Shown here piece by piece: positions 44,841 through 55,918 of a DNA stretch of 64,000 nucleotides (its first letter is position 1; every line of letters begins with the position of its first letter). A program made the position numbers and the translations under genes. Source of the stretch: Plantago major (lineage: Eukaryota; Streptophyta; Magnoliopsida; Lamiales; Plantaginaceae); NCBI GenBank assembly GCA_026545765.1, contig CM048840.1:83728877-83792876 (forward strand), in the 5' to 3' direction. The notes beneath the pieces are model-generated. The model worked only from the letters and a program-made list of their open reading frames with translations, did not search any database and had not been told where the DNA came from.

Positions 44841-47741
44841 TGATGAGCTCAAATTATACTCTAAATAACTTAAGAGAATAAGCTGTAGTTGTAGACTATG
44901 CTTAACTCGGTATTGTTCTCTAGGAAATTAATCAGGCTACCACAACGAATGAGAGTAAACAGTTTGTTTGTAAGTAACAAATAGATTTGAGTGATTGTAC
45001 TTATAAAACACAAATTAAAACAGGAAACAGATAAACTGGTTGGATCAAAGAGAGAAGATGAACACAGTAGTAATGATCAAGTAATGCTAATTCGTTCTAG
45101 GGCAATCATTCATATTTGTCACACGGTCGGCGTACATAAATCAATCAATCCAATTCAACCAATCGCTATTTGAATGTTTTGAACTAGAGAAATCATGGGT
45201 CGTCAATCCACGATCCTTAACCGAAAATGATTTTGAAAGTCTTGAACTAGCTTATTGGATTGAAGGTTTTTACGAAGATTTCAAACTAGACGAACCTATA
45301 TGAACGAATACGAACCCAGGAAACGAATACGCATAACTATCACATAACTACCGTGTTCGAAGCGGTTTAGCTACTCATGATTGAATCAAGGATGAAAGAA
45401 TGCATGGTATTGAATACGCAAGGCATAAACATGGTGATAATCGCATGCAAGATCATACAATTTGATAAACAGAAGAAAATAAAGAATTGTATAGAAGCAG
45501 TAGAGAGTTATTAATAAATTACCAAGAATTCGATCCCAATGATTCATACAAGATGAAAACCAAGCTCCAAAGATCAATCAATCCATGTCAAAACTTAGTT
45601 CTAGGAGCTTTTTCTATGAAAAAAATCGAATATAAGAAGTTATGGCAAAAGATGACATAATCCTGACCTATCTCCCCACTCCTTTTTGTAATCATGATGG
45701 AATACCTCCATAGGGTTTTGCTACAAGTGAAGAATGTCCCAGATTTTAACTTCCACCCGAAGTGTGAACGGCTGGATATTGTGAACCTTTGCTTTGTTGA
45801 TGATCTGCTTTTGTTTGTTAGAGGAGACCCCCACTCGGTGTCGATCCTTATGAGCCAATTTAATAAATTCTTGAGAGCCACGGGGCTTGTAGTAAACCTT
45901 CATAAGTACCGTATATTTTGTGGAGGAGTGAGCCGTAACACTTTTGAGCAGATTCTCGGGGTCACGGGTTTTGTGGAAGGCAAACTACCGGTAAAATATC
46001 TTGGGGTCCCGCTTACTACCCGAAAATTGACGGTCAGGTTATGCCAACCCCTTATCGACAGGATCACCGCTCGGATAAAAGCACTGGAGTTCGAAATTAT
46101 TAAGTTATGCGGGTAAGATGCAACTAATTCAAAGTGTTCTGCAGGCTATGACTAATTACTGGATGCAGGTTTTTCCTATGCCAAAATAGGTGATCAGACA
46201 TGTTGAAGCTCTCTGTCGATCCTTCTTATGGAGTGGTACCGCAGAAGCTACCAATCGAGCTCCTATTGCATGGGACAACATCTGTGATACGTAGAATGCT
46301 GGAGGCCTGAACCTCACATCGCTGATTGAGTGGAATGCATGTACTGTCACAAAGCTGCTTTGGAACCTATGTAGTAAAGCGGATAAATTATGGGTCAAGT
46401 GGGTGCATATCTATTATATCAAGGAGCGGGAGGTGATGGATATGGAACTCCCAACAGATGCCTCATGGATCTTAAAGGCCATTATGAAGAGCAGAAATCC
46501 GGTACACCATTCGGCAGCTTGGATGAATATGCGGACAAAGGGGAGGTTCGACTAGAGCATTATATGAGGAACTTCGTGGCACAAAAGTCGATGTGCATTG
46601 GAAAAAGTGGTGGTTTGATAACAAGGCGCAACCCAGGGCTCAATTCTGCATCTGGATGGGACTACATGCGCGACTTGCTACGAAGGATAGGGTGCTACGA
46701 TGGAACCCGAGTATCACTCCAACCTGTGCATTCTGCCCGGATGATGAGTCAATGCATCACCTCTTCTTCGACTGCCCGTACTCACAACAGATTTGGGGTC
46801 GAGTGTTGGCATGGGTCGGCATACATCGTGCCCCACAACCCTGGGAGGAGGAGGTCGACTGGTTTTGCTTGCAGCTACGGGGAACTGGATGGCGTAAGAA
46901 GATTCTCCGATGTGCCTTCACGGAGACTGTTTATGCAATTTGGATTGAAAGAAACCAAGTGATCTTCAAGCAGAAACCCATTAATGTTAGACTTGACGAA
47001 TCGATTGTCAATCACGTTATCAATAGATGTTGGCAGGACAGAAAACTGCACAAGTATTGCGCTTTACTTATGCTGAATTAGAATAGGTTGGTTATTTTGC
47101 TTATGTTTGCTTACCTGGATCCACGGATCGGTTGTGTACTTAACTGTTGGAATGGAATAAAGTTTTTCGGTTCCAAAAAAATATGTTGAATCTGGGCCCT
47201 CTCTCCGAATCTCACCGCGGCTAGGAAAATAGCTCGCCGCGGCAAGAAACCCCTTGTAGCTCCTCTTTTTGCCTCGTAAAATCTCGTAGCGGCGAAAATA
47301 TCCATTCGTCGCGGCGAGCTTAAAACCTCCGTAACTTTTTCCACAGACAGAATTTTCCGATGCTTCCAAAATGAAAATTGTAGCACATTGAATTATCTTT
47401 CCGAGGCCACCAGCTCAGGTCAATCGGACAACATATGAGAGATTATGGCCAAAATGGCTAGACTGCTCCGTAAACCTTCACTTTTGCAAGCTTCGCTAAA
47501 ACGGCTCTGAATTCTTCGTCCGAACTCCGAATCCACTTCCGTTTTCGCCCAGTTACTCTACATTCAATGATCTAGAACCAAAGTTTCACTTCGATTTTAA
47601 CCGCCGGGACACAAAAATCCTACAAAACACAAACAAAGAACCAAAGCAGAAAAACGCACAAAGACACAATAAAACCATAAACAAAGACTAACAAAGACCG
47701 CTAAAAAGGACCCAATGAGACTCTAAATTATCGTCTCATCA
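44841..47741 (-). repeat. Athila-like LTR 1 (3' end of array), with LINE insertion
   Basis: Starts TGATGAGCTC and ends GTCTCATCA on the plus strand. It is about 1.4 kb once the LINE at 45,671-47,180 is set aside. It contains fragments of the CGCCGCGGCG-type palindromes found in the other LTRs. Confidence 0.85.
45671..47180 (+). mobile_element. 5'-truncated L1-type LINE inside LTR 1
   Basis: The left part encodes the middle and end of an L1 reverse transcriptase (FVDDLLLF near 45,790; VKYLGVPLTTRKL near 45,990). The right part (46,593-47,081) encodes the zf-RVT domain with CAFCPDDESMHHLFFDCP. The two parts are in different frames: the first frame closes at about 46,116 and there are in-frame stops between, so it is dead. 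The endonuclease and ORF1 are missing, which is normal for 5' truncation. It ends in a short A-run (47,174-47,180) after a likely AATAAA (near 47,157). The flanking LTR resumes exactly, as shown by comparison with LTRs 2 and 3. No clear target duplication was found. Confidence 0.85.
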
Positions 47742-49170
47742 AACTCTCCAAACCGAACCTTTGCTCGTCCTCGAGCAAACAAACAACCTAAACAAGAACT
47801 AGACTCGAAACAGAAACAAACAAGAAGCACATAACAGAGTTGAATTCCCAAGTGACCGAATCTACCATTGTAAATTCACAGGATGCAAAGGTTTTGCACT
47901 CAACTAACCTTGGCAGAATAGTGCACAGAAAATCAAACAAGAAGGTTTCTCAAGTAAATAGCACTTAAGTCTTACTCGCTAATCCCTCACAAAAGGATCC
48001 TATGCAACTCTCTCTCACACTCTAGAAGTGTCCAGTGGGTTAATCGCTCAAGAAATAACAAGAAAAAAGGAAGGTGGCTTTCACCACAAAGGTGCCTCAA
48101 ATACCTCATGCTATGTCTCAATCGGTTAAGTTAGAAGGGACTTTTTCCTTGCGCATAGCAGCTTGCCAGAACACACAAACCAACTTCCATATCACCACAT
48201 TTTTGCATACTATAAATTATATGCTAATCAATTGGCCACAATGGACTCTTTTAGTCTCACTTTTTTGGTAGTGTATGTTTTAACGAAAGTCCACACTTTT
48301 GTGCATGTCAGTTTGGTATACGTGCCATCAACCCTCACGATCATATGGCTTTTTAAGACCACGCCGGTATATAGGTAGTATCTGAAACACGCCCAACACG
48401 ACAACGGTGATGACAAGCAACACAAATACACTCCGAGACGAATCAACTAATCAGGGGAAGAAATATAGATTACAAGAATAAATTAACATAACAGCACAAC
48501 AAAATTCTTCTCCTCAAACCGGTTCTTCGCAATGCACTGGCTTTGATAAAATGAATCATGAAGAGCATGTCGTTCGTCATACTTAACTTAACAGAGTACA
48601 CATGAGCATGAAGAGGCGCAAACAAGGGAGTTTGCACTTCTCGAAAGGACCACACAGGCGCCTGTACAATATTTTTTTCATCGGCTAAAGGTTTCTCACC
48701 GGCTTTTTGGACCAAAGAGCTACACAGACTTGCTATTTACAAGAAAAACAGACTTATAGGATTTTAAATCCACTACGCCACTTTCAGTTAAATATCATAC
48801 AAAACAAGAGCAGCAAGCAAATTTATCCTCCACAATAGACGTTCGACTTGGGAAAATAACTTATACTCACCACAAAAATTTGAAAATAGGCCAAAAACGG
48901 AGGCCAAAGGACTCTATCTAAAAAGCTAAGAGACAAACATAAACTGAAAACAAAACAAGCACATAAAAGTGGCTAACATACCACCCCACGTAGACAACAC
49001 AAAACATATGAAATCCCTCCACAAACCTAAACTTTAGCTCGTCCTCGAGTTTCAAGTTTAAGCAAGCGAAGGAAAACAGAATGCAGACACGTTAGTAAAG
49101 GAAAACTTACCCCCGGGTTGCATCCCGGGAAGCGCCTTTTATTATAGTCGTTGGCTCGACTTTTGGGAAA
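47742..49170 (-). other. Non-coding internal 3' region of the gag-only element, copy 1
   Basis: Between the polypurine tract and gag. The same sequence recurs in copy 2 (51,570-53,170) and in the plus-strand copy at 62,551-63,658. A conserved block around 48,230-48,450 reads open for about 72 codons in copies 1 and 2 but shows no known domain. Otherwise no gene is seen. Confidence 0.6.
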
Positions 49171-50030
49171 TGCTGCTATCCATTATCAAACGGGAACGAA
49201 TCCCTTGCATCTGTCATGGTATCCTCAGCATTTTGTGACCCATCCTTAGCTCCTCTCCTCAGGTTCTCCAGTATGTCACTAATTCCCTGCAAACTAGAAT
49301 TAAACAAATAAGTAAAATCAAAAACTAAAAAAAATCCTAAGGGAATAGGGGAAAGGTAAAAAGAAAAGAAAGTCAACACTCCCCTGGTAAATGTCTGTGC
49401 AGTGGCTCTCAGGTACAAGGATGTCCTGAGTCTGGATGGCAGCATCTGTAACATCTATGGAAGGAAATGAAGGGGCATCTTCTAAAATCTCGTCATCAGA
49501 TACATCCTCCATGCATCCTTCGTCAACCGCAATAATAGAAGGGTCTAATTCAGGTGTCGTCGTAGAGGAAGACAAGTCAAGCTCGACAACTAACTCATCA
49601 TCTGAACAATTCTCGGGTGCTTCAGGTTCAGTAGAGACCTCTGGTGGAGAAACCGTGTAGCGAGATTTCCACCCCCCTGTACCAGGAGAATACCTCTTAA
49701 CAAACGAATTAGCTACCTCATTCCAAGAGTCAATTGATCCCTCAGGTGCCGAAGTAAGCCAATTTCTAGCAGACCCTTCTTCATGCAAAGCTGCTCTTCT
49801 GAAAGCAAAATCCCTTCTTCATTCTCGTGCGGGATCCTAAGCACACCATCCTCGGATGCCTCTAAAAATTTTCAAACATCACCATATCCATCGAACTTGG
49901 TAAGAATGGAGTAGTAGCGATGTTAAGCGATAATTCACAGGCATCGACATCCAGCTTTATACACGGTTTTTTAGGCTTGACAAATGAATAATAGTAATCT
50001 CCCTAGGTCATAGCCATCTTTGAGCCCTCG
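49170..50030 (-). pseudogene. gag-type frame of the gag-only element, copy 1
   Basis: Encodes a retrotransposon-gag core motif (ARNWLTSAPEGSI followed by FVKRYSP) and an acidic Ser/Glu-rich tail. It is the more decayed of the two copies. It lies just inside the primer site next to LTR 2. Confidence 0.7.
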
Positions 50031-50157
50031 CTGAATTACCAGTATCTGCACATAGAGAAACAAAACTAAAGAGCAGATCCACAAAATGCAAAACAAAAAA
50101 TAAAGCAGAAAACAAACAAAAAGATCAAACTCTAAACGCTACAGTAAGAATTAATTC

Positions 50158-50172
50158 CCCGGCAGCGCCAAA
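50158..50172 (-). other. Primer-binding site, gag-only element copy 1 (tRNA-Asp type)
   Basis: GGCGCTGCCGGGG on the minus strand next to LTR 2; a slightly changed form of the site in copy 2. Confidence 0.7.
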
Positions 50173-50174
50173 TT

Positions 50175-51569
50175 TGATGAGCTCAAACTATATTCTAAAT
50201 AACTTAAGAGAATAAACTGCAGTTGTAGACTATGCTTAACTCGGTATCGTTCTCTAGGGAATTAATCAGGCTACCACAACGAATGAGAGTAAACAGTTTG
50301 TTTGTAAGTAACAGATAATGATTGTACTTCTAAAACACAGATTAAAACAGGAAATAAATAAACTGGTTTGCTCAAAGAGAGAAGATGAACACAGTAGTAA
50401 TGATCAAGTAATGTTAATTCGTTCTAGGGCAATCATTTATATTTGTCACACGGTCGGCGTACAGAAATCAATCAATCAATCCAATTCAACCAATCGTTAT
50501 TTGAATGTTTTGAACTAGAGAAATCGTGGGTCGTCAATCCACGATCCTTAACCGAAAACTATTTTGAAAGTCTTGAACTATTGGATTGAAGGTTTTTACG
50601 AAGATTTCAAACTAGACGAACCTATATGAACGAATACGAACCCAGAAAACGAATACGCATAACTATCACATAACTACCATGTTCAGAGCGGTTTAGCTAC
50701 TCATGATTGAATCAAGGATGAAAGATTAGAAGGTATTGAATACGCAAGGCATAAACATGGTGATAATCGCATGCAAGATCATACAATTTGATAAACAGAA
50801 GAAAACAAAGAATTGTATAGAAGTAGTAGAAAGTTATCAATAAATTACCAAGAATTCGATCCCAATCATTCGTACAAGATGAAAACCAAGCTCCAAAGAT
50901 CAATCAATCCATGTCAAAACCTAGTTCAAGGAGCTTTTTCTATGAAAAAATCGAGTATAAGAAGTTATGGCAAAAGATGAGCTAATCCTGACCTAAAAAG
51001 GAAAAAATATGCTGAATCTGGGCCTTCTCGCCGAATCTCGCCGCGGCAAGGAAAATAGCTCGCCGCGGCGAGAAACCCCGTGTAGCTCCTCTTTTTGCCT
51101 CGTAAAATCTCGCCGTGGCGAAAATATCCATTCGCCGCGGCGAGCTTAAAACCTACGTAACTTTTTCCACAGGCATAATTTTCCGATGCTTCCAAAACGA
51201 AATTGTAGCCCTTTGAATTATATTTCCATGGCTACCGAGCTCAGGTCAATCGGACATCATATGAAAGAGTTATGGCCAAAATGGATAGACTGCTCCGTAA
51301 AACTTCATGTTTGCAAACTTCGCTAAAACGGCTCTGAATTCTTCGGCCGAACTCCAAATCCACTTCCGTTTTCGCCCAGTTACTCTACATTCAAAGATCT
51401 AGAACCAAAGTTTTAACTCCGATTTTCACCTTCGGGACACAAAAATCATACAAAACACAAACAAAGCACCAAAGCATAAAAACGCACAAAGACATTATAA
51501 AACCATAAACAAAGACTAACAAAGACCGCTAAAAAGGATCCAATGAGACTCTAAATTATCGTCTCATTA
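50175..51569 (-). repeat. Athila-like LTR 2 (shared middle LTR)
   Basis: 1,395 bp, from TGATGAGCTC to a GTCTCATTA end. It serves both flanking internal regions. It has several CGCCGCGGCG-type palindromes between about 51,035 and 51,145. Confidence 0.85.
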
Positions 51570-53170
51570 AACTCCCCAAACCGAATCTTTGCTCGTCCTC
51601 GAGCAAACAAACAACCTATACAAGAACTAGACTCGAAACAGAAACAAACAAGAAGCACATAATAGAGTTGAACTCCCAAGTGACCGAATCTACCATTGTA
51701 AACATTAAATTCACAAGATGCAAAGGTTTTGAACTCAAATAACCTTGGCGGAATAGTGCACAGAAAATCAAACAAGAAGGTTTCTCAAGTAAATAGCACT
51801 TAACTCTTACTCGCTAATCCCTCACAAGAGGATCCTATGCAACTCTCTCTCACACTCTAGAAGTGTCCAGTGGGTTAATCGCTCAAGAAATAACAAGAGA
51901 AAAGGAGGGTGGCTTTCACCACAAAGGTGCCTCAAATACCCCATGCTATGTACTCAATCTGTTAGTCAGAAGGGACTTTTTCCTTGCGCATAGCAGCTTG
52001 CCAGAACACAAAAACCAACTTCCATATCGCCACATTTTTGCATACTATAAATTATATGCTAATCAATTGGCCACAATGGACACTTTTAGTCTCACTTTTT
52101 TGGTAGTGTCAGTATTACCGAAAGTCCGCACTTTTGTGCGTGTCAGTTTGGTATACGTGCCATCAACCCTCACGATCATATGGCTTTTTAAGACCACGCC
52201 GGTATATAGGTAGTATTTGAAACACGCCCAACACGACAACGGTGATGACAAGCACCACAGAATCACTCCGAGACGAATCAACTAATTAGGGGAAGAAATA
52301 TAGATTACAAGAATAAATAAACATAACAGCACAGCAGAATTCTTCTCCCCAAACCGGTTCTTCGCAATGGACTGGCTTTGATAAAATTAATCATGAAGAG
52401 CATGTCAGTCATCATACTTAACTTAACAGAGTACACATGAGCATGAAGAGGCGCAAACAAGGGAGTTTGCACTTCCCGAAAGGATCACACAGGCGCCTGT
52501 ACAATATTTTTTCATCGGCTAGAGGTTTCTCACCGGCTTTTTGGACCAAAGAGCTACACATACTTGCTATTTACAAGAAAAACAGACTTATAGGATTTTA
52601 AATCCACTACGCCACTTTCAGTTAAATATCATATAAAAAAAGAGCAGCAAGCAAATTTATCATCCACAATAGACTTTCGACTTGGGAAAATAACTCATAC
52701 TCACCACAAAAATTTGAAAATAGGCAAAAAATGCAGGCCAAAAGACTCTATCTAAAAAGCTAAGACACAAACATAAACTGAAAACAAAACAAGCACATAA
52801 AAGTGGCTAACATACCCCCCCACGCAGACAACACAAAACATATGAAATCCCTCCCCAAACCTAAACTTTAGCTCGTCCTCGAGTTTCATGTTTAAGCAAG
52901 CGAAGGAAAACAGAATGCGGACAAGTTAGTAAAGGAAAACTTACCCCCGGGTTGCCTCCCGGGAAGCGCCTTTTATTATAGTCGTTGGCTCGACTTTTGG
53001 GAAATACTGCTATCCATTATCAAACGGGAATGAATCCATTGCATCCGTCCCGGTATCCTCAGCATTTTGTGACCCATCCTAAGCTCCTCTCCTCTGGTTC
53101 TCCAGTATGTCCCTAATTCCCTGCAAACTAGAATTAAACAAATAAGTAAAATAAAAAACTAAAAAAAATC
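51570..53170 (-). other. Non-coding internal 3' region of the gag-only element, copy 2
   Basis: Near-duplicate of 47,742-49,170 with scattered differences. No pol-derived sequence is recognised. Confidence 0.6.
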
Positions 53171-53872
53171 CTAAGGGAATAGGGGAAAGGTAAAAAGAAA
53201 AGAACGGATCAAAACTCCCATGGTAAATGTTTGTGCAGTGGCTCTCAGGTACGAGGATGTCCTGAGTCTGGATGGCAACATCTGTAACAGCTTGGAAGGA
53301 ATTGAAGGGGCATCTTCTAAAATCTCGTCATCAGATACATCCTCCATGCATCCTTCGTCAACCGCAAGAATAGAAGGGTCTAATTCAGGTGTCGTCGTAG
53401 AGCAAGGCAAGTCAAGCTCTACAACAAACTCATCATCAGAACACTTCTCGGGTTCTTCAGGTTCAGTAGAGACCTCTGGTGGAGAAACCGTGTAGCGAGA
53501 TTTCCATCCCCCTGTACCAGGAGAATACCTCTTTACAAATGAATTAGCTACCTCACTCCGAGAGTTAATTGATCCCTCAGGTGCCGAAGTAAGCCAATTT
53601 CTAGCAGACCCCTCCAAGGCTCCATCAAACATTCTCATGCAAAGCTGCTCTTCTGAAAGCAAAATCCCTTCTTCATGCCTGTGCGGGATCCTAAGCACAC
53701 CATCCTCGAATGCCTCTAAAAAATTTCGAACATCACCATATCCATCGAACTTGGTAAGAATGGAGTAGTAAGCAGTGTTTGCCCAATAATTCCTAGCATC
53801 GACATCCAGCTTTATACACGGTTTTTTAGGCTTGACAAATGAATAATAGTAATCTCCATAGGTCATTGCCAT
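53171..53872 (-). pseudogene. gag-type frame of the gag-only element, copy 2
   Basis: Begins MAMTYGDYYYSFVKPKKP. A region with the gag-core pattern (LCMRMFDGALEGSARNWLT, then FVKRYSPGTGGW) is followed by an acidic, Ser/Glu-rich tail. At about 230 codons it is far shorter than a full Athila gag-pol, and no protease, RT or integrase follows. The gag-core pattern fits shell assembly, presumably helped by an autonomous relative. Confidence 0.75.
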
Positions 53873-54011
53873 CTTTGAGCCCTCGCTGAATTACCAGTAT
53901 CTGCACAAAGAGAAACAAAACCAAAGAGCAGATCCACAAAAATACAAAACAAAAAATAAAGCAGAAAACAAACAAAAGATCAAACTCTAAACGCTACAGT
54001 AGGAATTAATT

Positions 54012-54028
54012 CCCCGGCAGCGGCGCCA
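54012..54028 (-). other. Primer-binding site, gag-only element copy 2 (tRNA-Asp type)
   Basis: TGGCGCCGCTGCCGGGG on the minus strand four bases inside LTR 3. Athila-lineage elements use a TGGCGCCGTTGCCGGGGA site. Confidence 0.82.
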
Positions 54029-54032
54029 AATT

Positions 54033-55347
54033 TGACGAGCTCAAATTATACTCTAAATAACTTAAGAGAATAAGCTGTAGTTGTAGACTATGCTTAACTC
54101 GGTATCGTTCTCTAGGGAATTAATCAGGCTACCACAACGAATGAGAGTAAACAGTTTGTTTGTAAGTAACATATAGATTTGAGTAATTGTACTTCTAAAA
54201 CACAGATTAAAACAGGAAACATATAAACTGGTTTGATCAAAGAGAGAAGATGAACACAGTAGTAATGATCAAGTAATGTTAATTCGTTCTAGGGTAATCA
54301 TTCATATTTGTCACACGGTCGGCGTACATAAATCAATCAATCCAATTCAACCAATCGTTATTTGAATGTTTTGAACTAGAGAAATCGTGGGTCGTCAATC
54401 CACGATCCTTAACCGAAAACGATTTTGAAAGTCTTGAACTAGCTTATTGGATTGAAGGTTTTTACGAAGATTTCAAACTAGACGAACCTATATGAACGAA
54501 TACAAACTCAGGAAATGAATACGTATAACTATCACATAACTACCGTGTTCGGAGCGGTTTAGCTACTCATGATTGAATCAAGGATGAAAGAATACATGGT
54601 ATTGAATACGCAAGGCATAAACATGGTGATAATCACATGCAAGATCAGACAATTTGATAAACAGAAGAAAACAAAGAATTGTATAGAAGCAGTAGAGAGT
54701 TATCAATAAATTACCAAGAATTCGATCCCAATGATTTGTACAAGATAAAAACCAAGCTCCAAAGATCAATCAATCCATGTAAAAAACCTAGTTCTAGGAG
54801 CTTTTTCTATGAAAAAATCGAGTATAAGAAGTTATGGCAAAAGATGACCTAATCCTGACCTAAAAAGGAAAAAATATGCTGAATCTGGGCCTTCTCGCCG
54901 AATCTCGCCGCGGCGAGAAACCCCGTGTAGCTCCTCTTTTTGCCTCGTAAAATCTCACCGCGGTAAAAATATCCATTCGCCGCGGTGAGCTTAAAACCTC
55001 CGTAACTTTTTCCACGGAGATCAGGTCAATCGGACATCATATGAGAGAGTTATAGCCAAAATGGCTAGACTGCTCCGTAAAACTTCACTTTTGCAAGCTT
55101 CGCTAAAACGGCTCTCAATTCTTCGCCCGAACTCCGAATCCACTTCAGTTTTAGCCCAGTTACTCTACATTCAATGATCTAGAACCGAAGTTTTCACTCT
55201 GATTTTCACCTTCGGGACACAAATCCAACAAAACACAAACAAAGCACCAAAGCATAAAAACACACAAAGACACTATAAAACCATAAACAAAGACTAACAA
55301 AGACCGCTAAAAAGGACCCAATGAGACTCTAAATTATCGTCTCATCA
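54033..55347 (-). repeat. Athila-like LTR 3 (5' end of array)
   Basis: 1,315 bp, TGACGAGCTC to GTCTCATCA, followed by TTGAT. It is somewhat shorter than LTR 2 through small internal losses. Confidence 0.87.
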
Positions 55348-55918
55348 TTGATCATAATCGATTTTTCAGGATAGTCCGAGAGAGGACATCCGAACGGACG
55401 AGAGTTCGTGTGCTTAAGACATCCATCCGTAAGGAGGATGGGGTTTTATCTTATGATAATAATTGATTTTTTGGGATAGTCCGAGAGAGGACATCCGAAC
55501 GGATGAGAGTCCGTGTGCTTAAGATAAATCATCCATCCGTAAAGATGATGGGGTTTTATCTTTTGATAATAATCGATTTTTGGGGATAGTCCGAGGGAGG
55601 ACATCCGAACGGACGAGAGTCCGTGTGCTTAAGATAAATCATCCATCCGTAAGGATGATGGGATTTTATCTTTTGATAATAATCGATTCTTCGGGATAGT
55701 CCGAGAGAGGACATCCGAACAGACGAGAGTCCATGTGCTTAAGATAAATCATCAATCCGTAAGGAGGATAGGGTTTTATCTTTTGATAATAATTGATTCT
55801 TCGGGATAGTCCGAGAGAGGACATCCGAACGGACGAGTGTCCGTGTGCTTAAGATAAATCATTCATCCGTAAGGAGGATGGGGTTTTATCTTTTGATAAT
55901 AATCGACTTTTCGGGATA
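55348..55918. repeat. 110-bp tandem repeat, right part of split array
   Basis: Units begin at 55,370, 55,475, 55,585, 55,695 and 55,805, spaced 105, 110, 110 and 110 bp. The last is cut at GGGATA by the LTR of element D. Units differ by a few bases each. Confidence 0.92.

Larger units (their letters stand above)
44841..55347 (-). mobile_element. Athila-like gag-only (TR-GAG type) elements in a three-LTR, two-internal array
   Basis: LTRs at 44,841-47,741 (with a LINE inside), 50,175-51,569 and 54,033-55,347; internal regions at 47,742-50,174 and 51,570-54,032. The outer flanks carry a 5-bp duplication TTGAT (44,836-44,840 and 55,348-55,352), so the whole array behaves as one insertion. The primer site TGGCGCCGCTGCCGGGG matches the tRNA-Asp type used by Athila. 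The polypurine tract resembles GGTTTGGAGAGTT. Only a gag-type frame is present and pol is absent, as in TR-GAG non-autonomous elements. Both gag copies look broken. Element order LTR-internal-LTR-internal-LTR implies recombination. Confidence 0.85.

Noticed and set aside
46156-46398. Host gene on the minus strand inside the LINE
   Set aside because: Antisense shadow of LINE reverse-transcriptase sequence.
46390-46962. 190-codon plus-strand frame in the LINE
   Set aside because: It overlaps the zf-RVT frame, which has a clear CxxC...H...C pattern; this one has no motif and crosses the true coding frame.
47064-47386. Minus-strand frames of 91-101 codons across the LINE end
   Set aside because: They span the junction of LINE tail and LTR, so they cannot be an ancestral gene.
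55370-55918. Possible CRISPR array
   Set aside because: The 110-bp units are directly adjacent with no unique spacers, in a plant retroelement setting.
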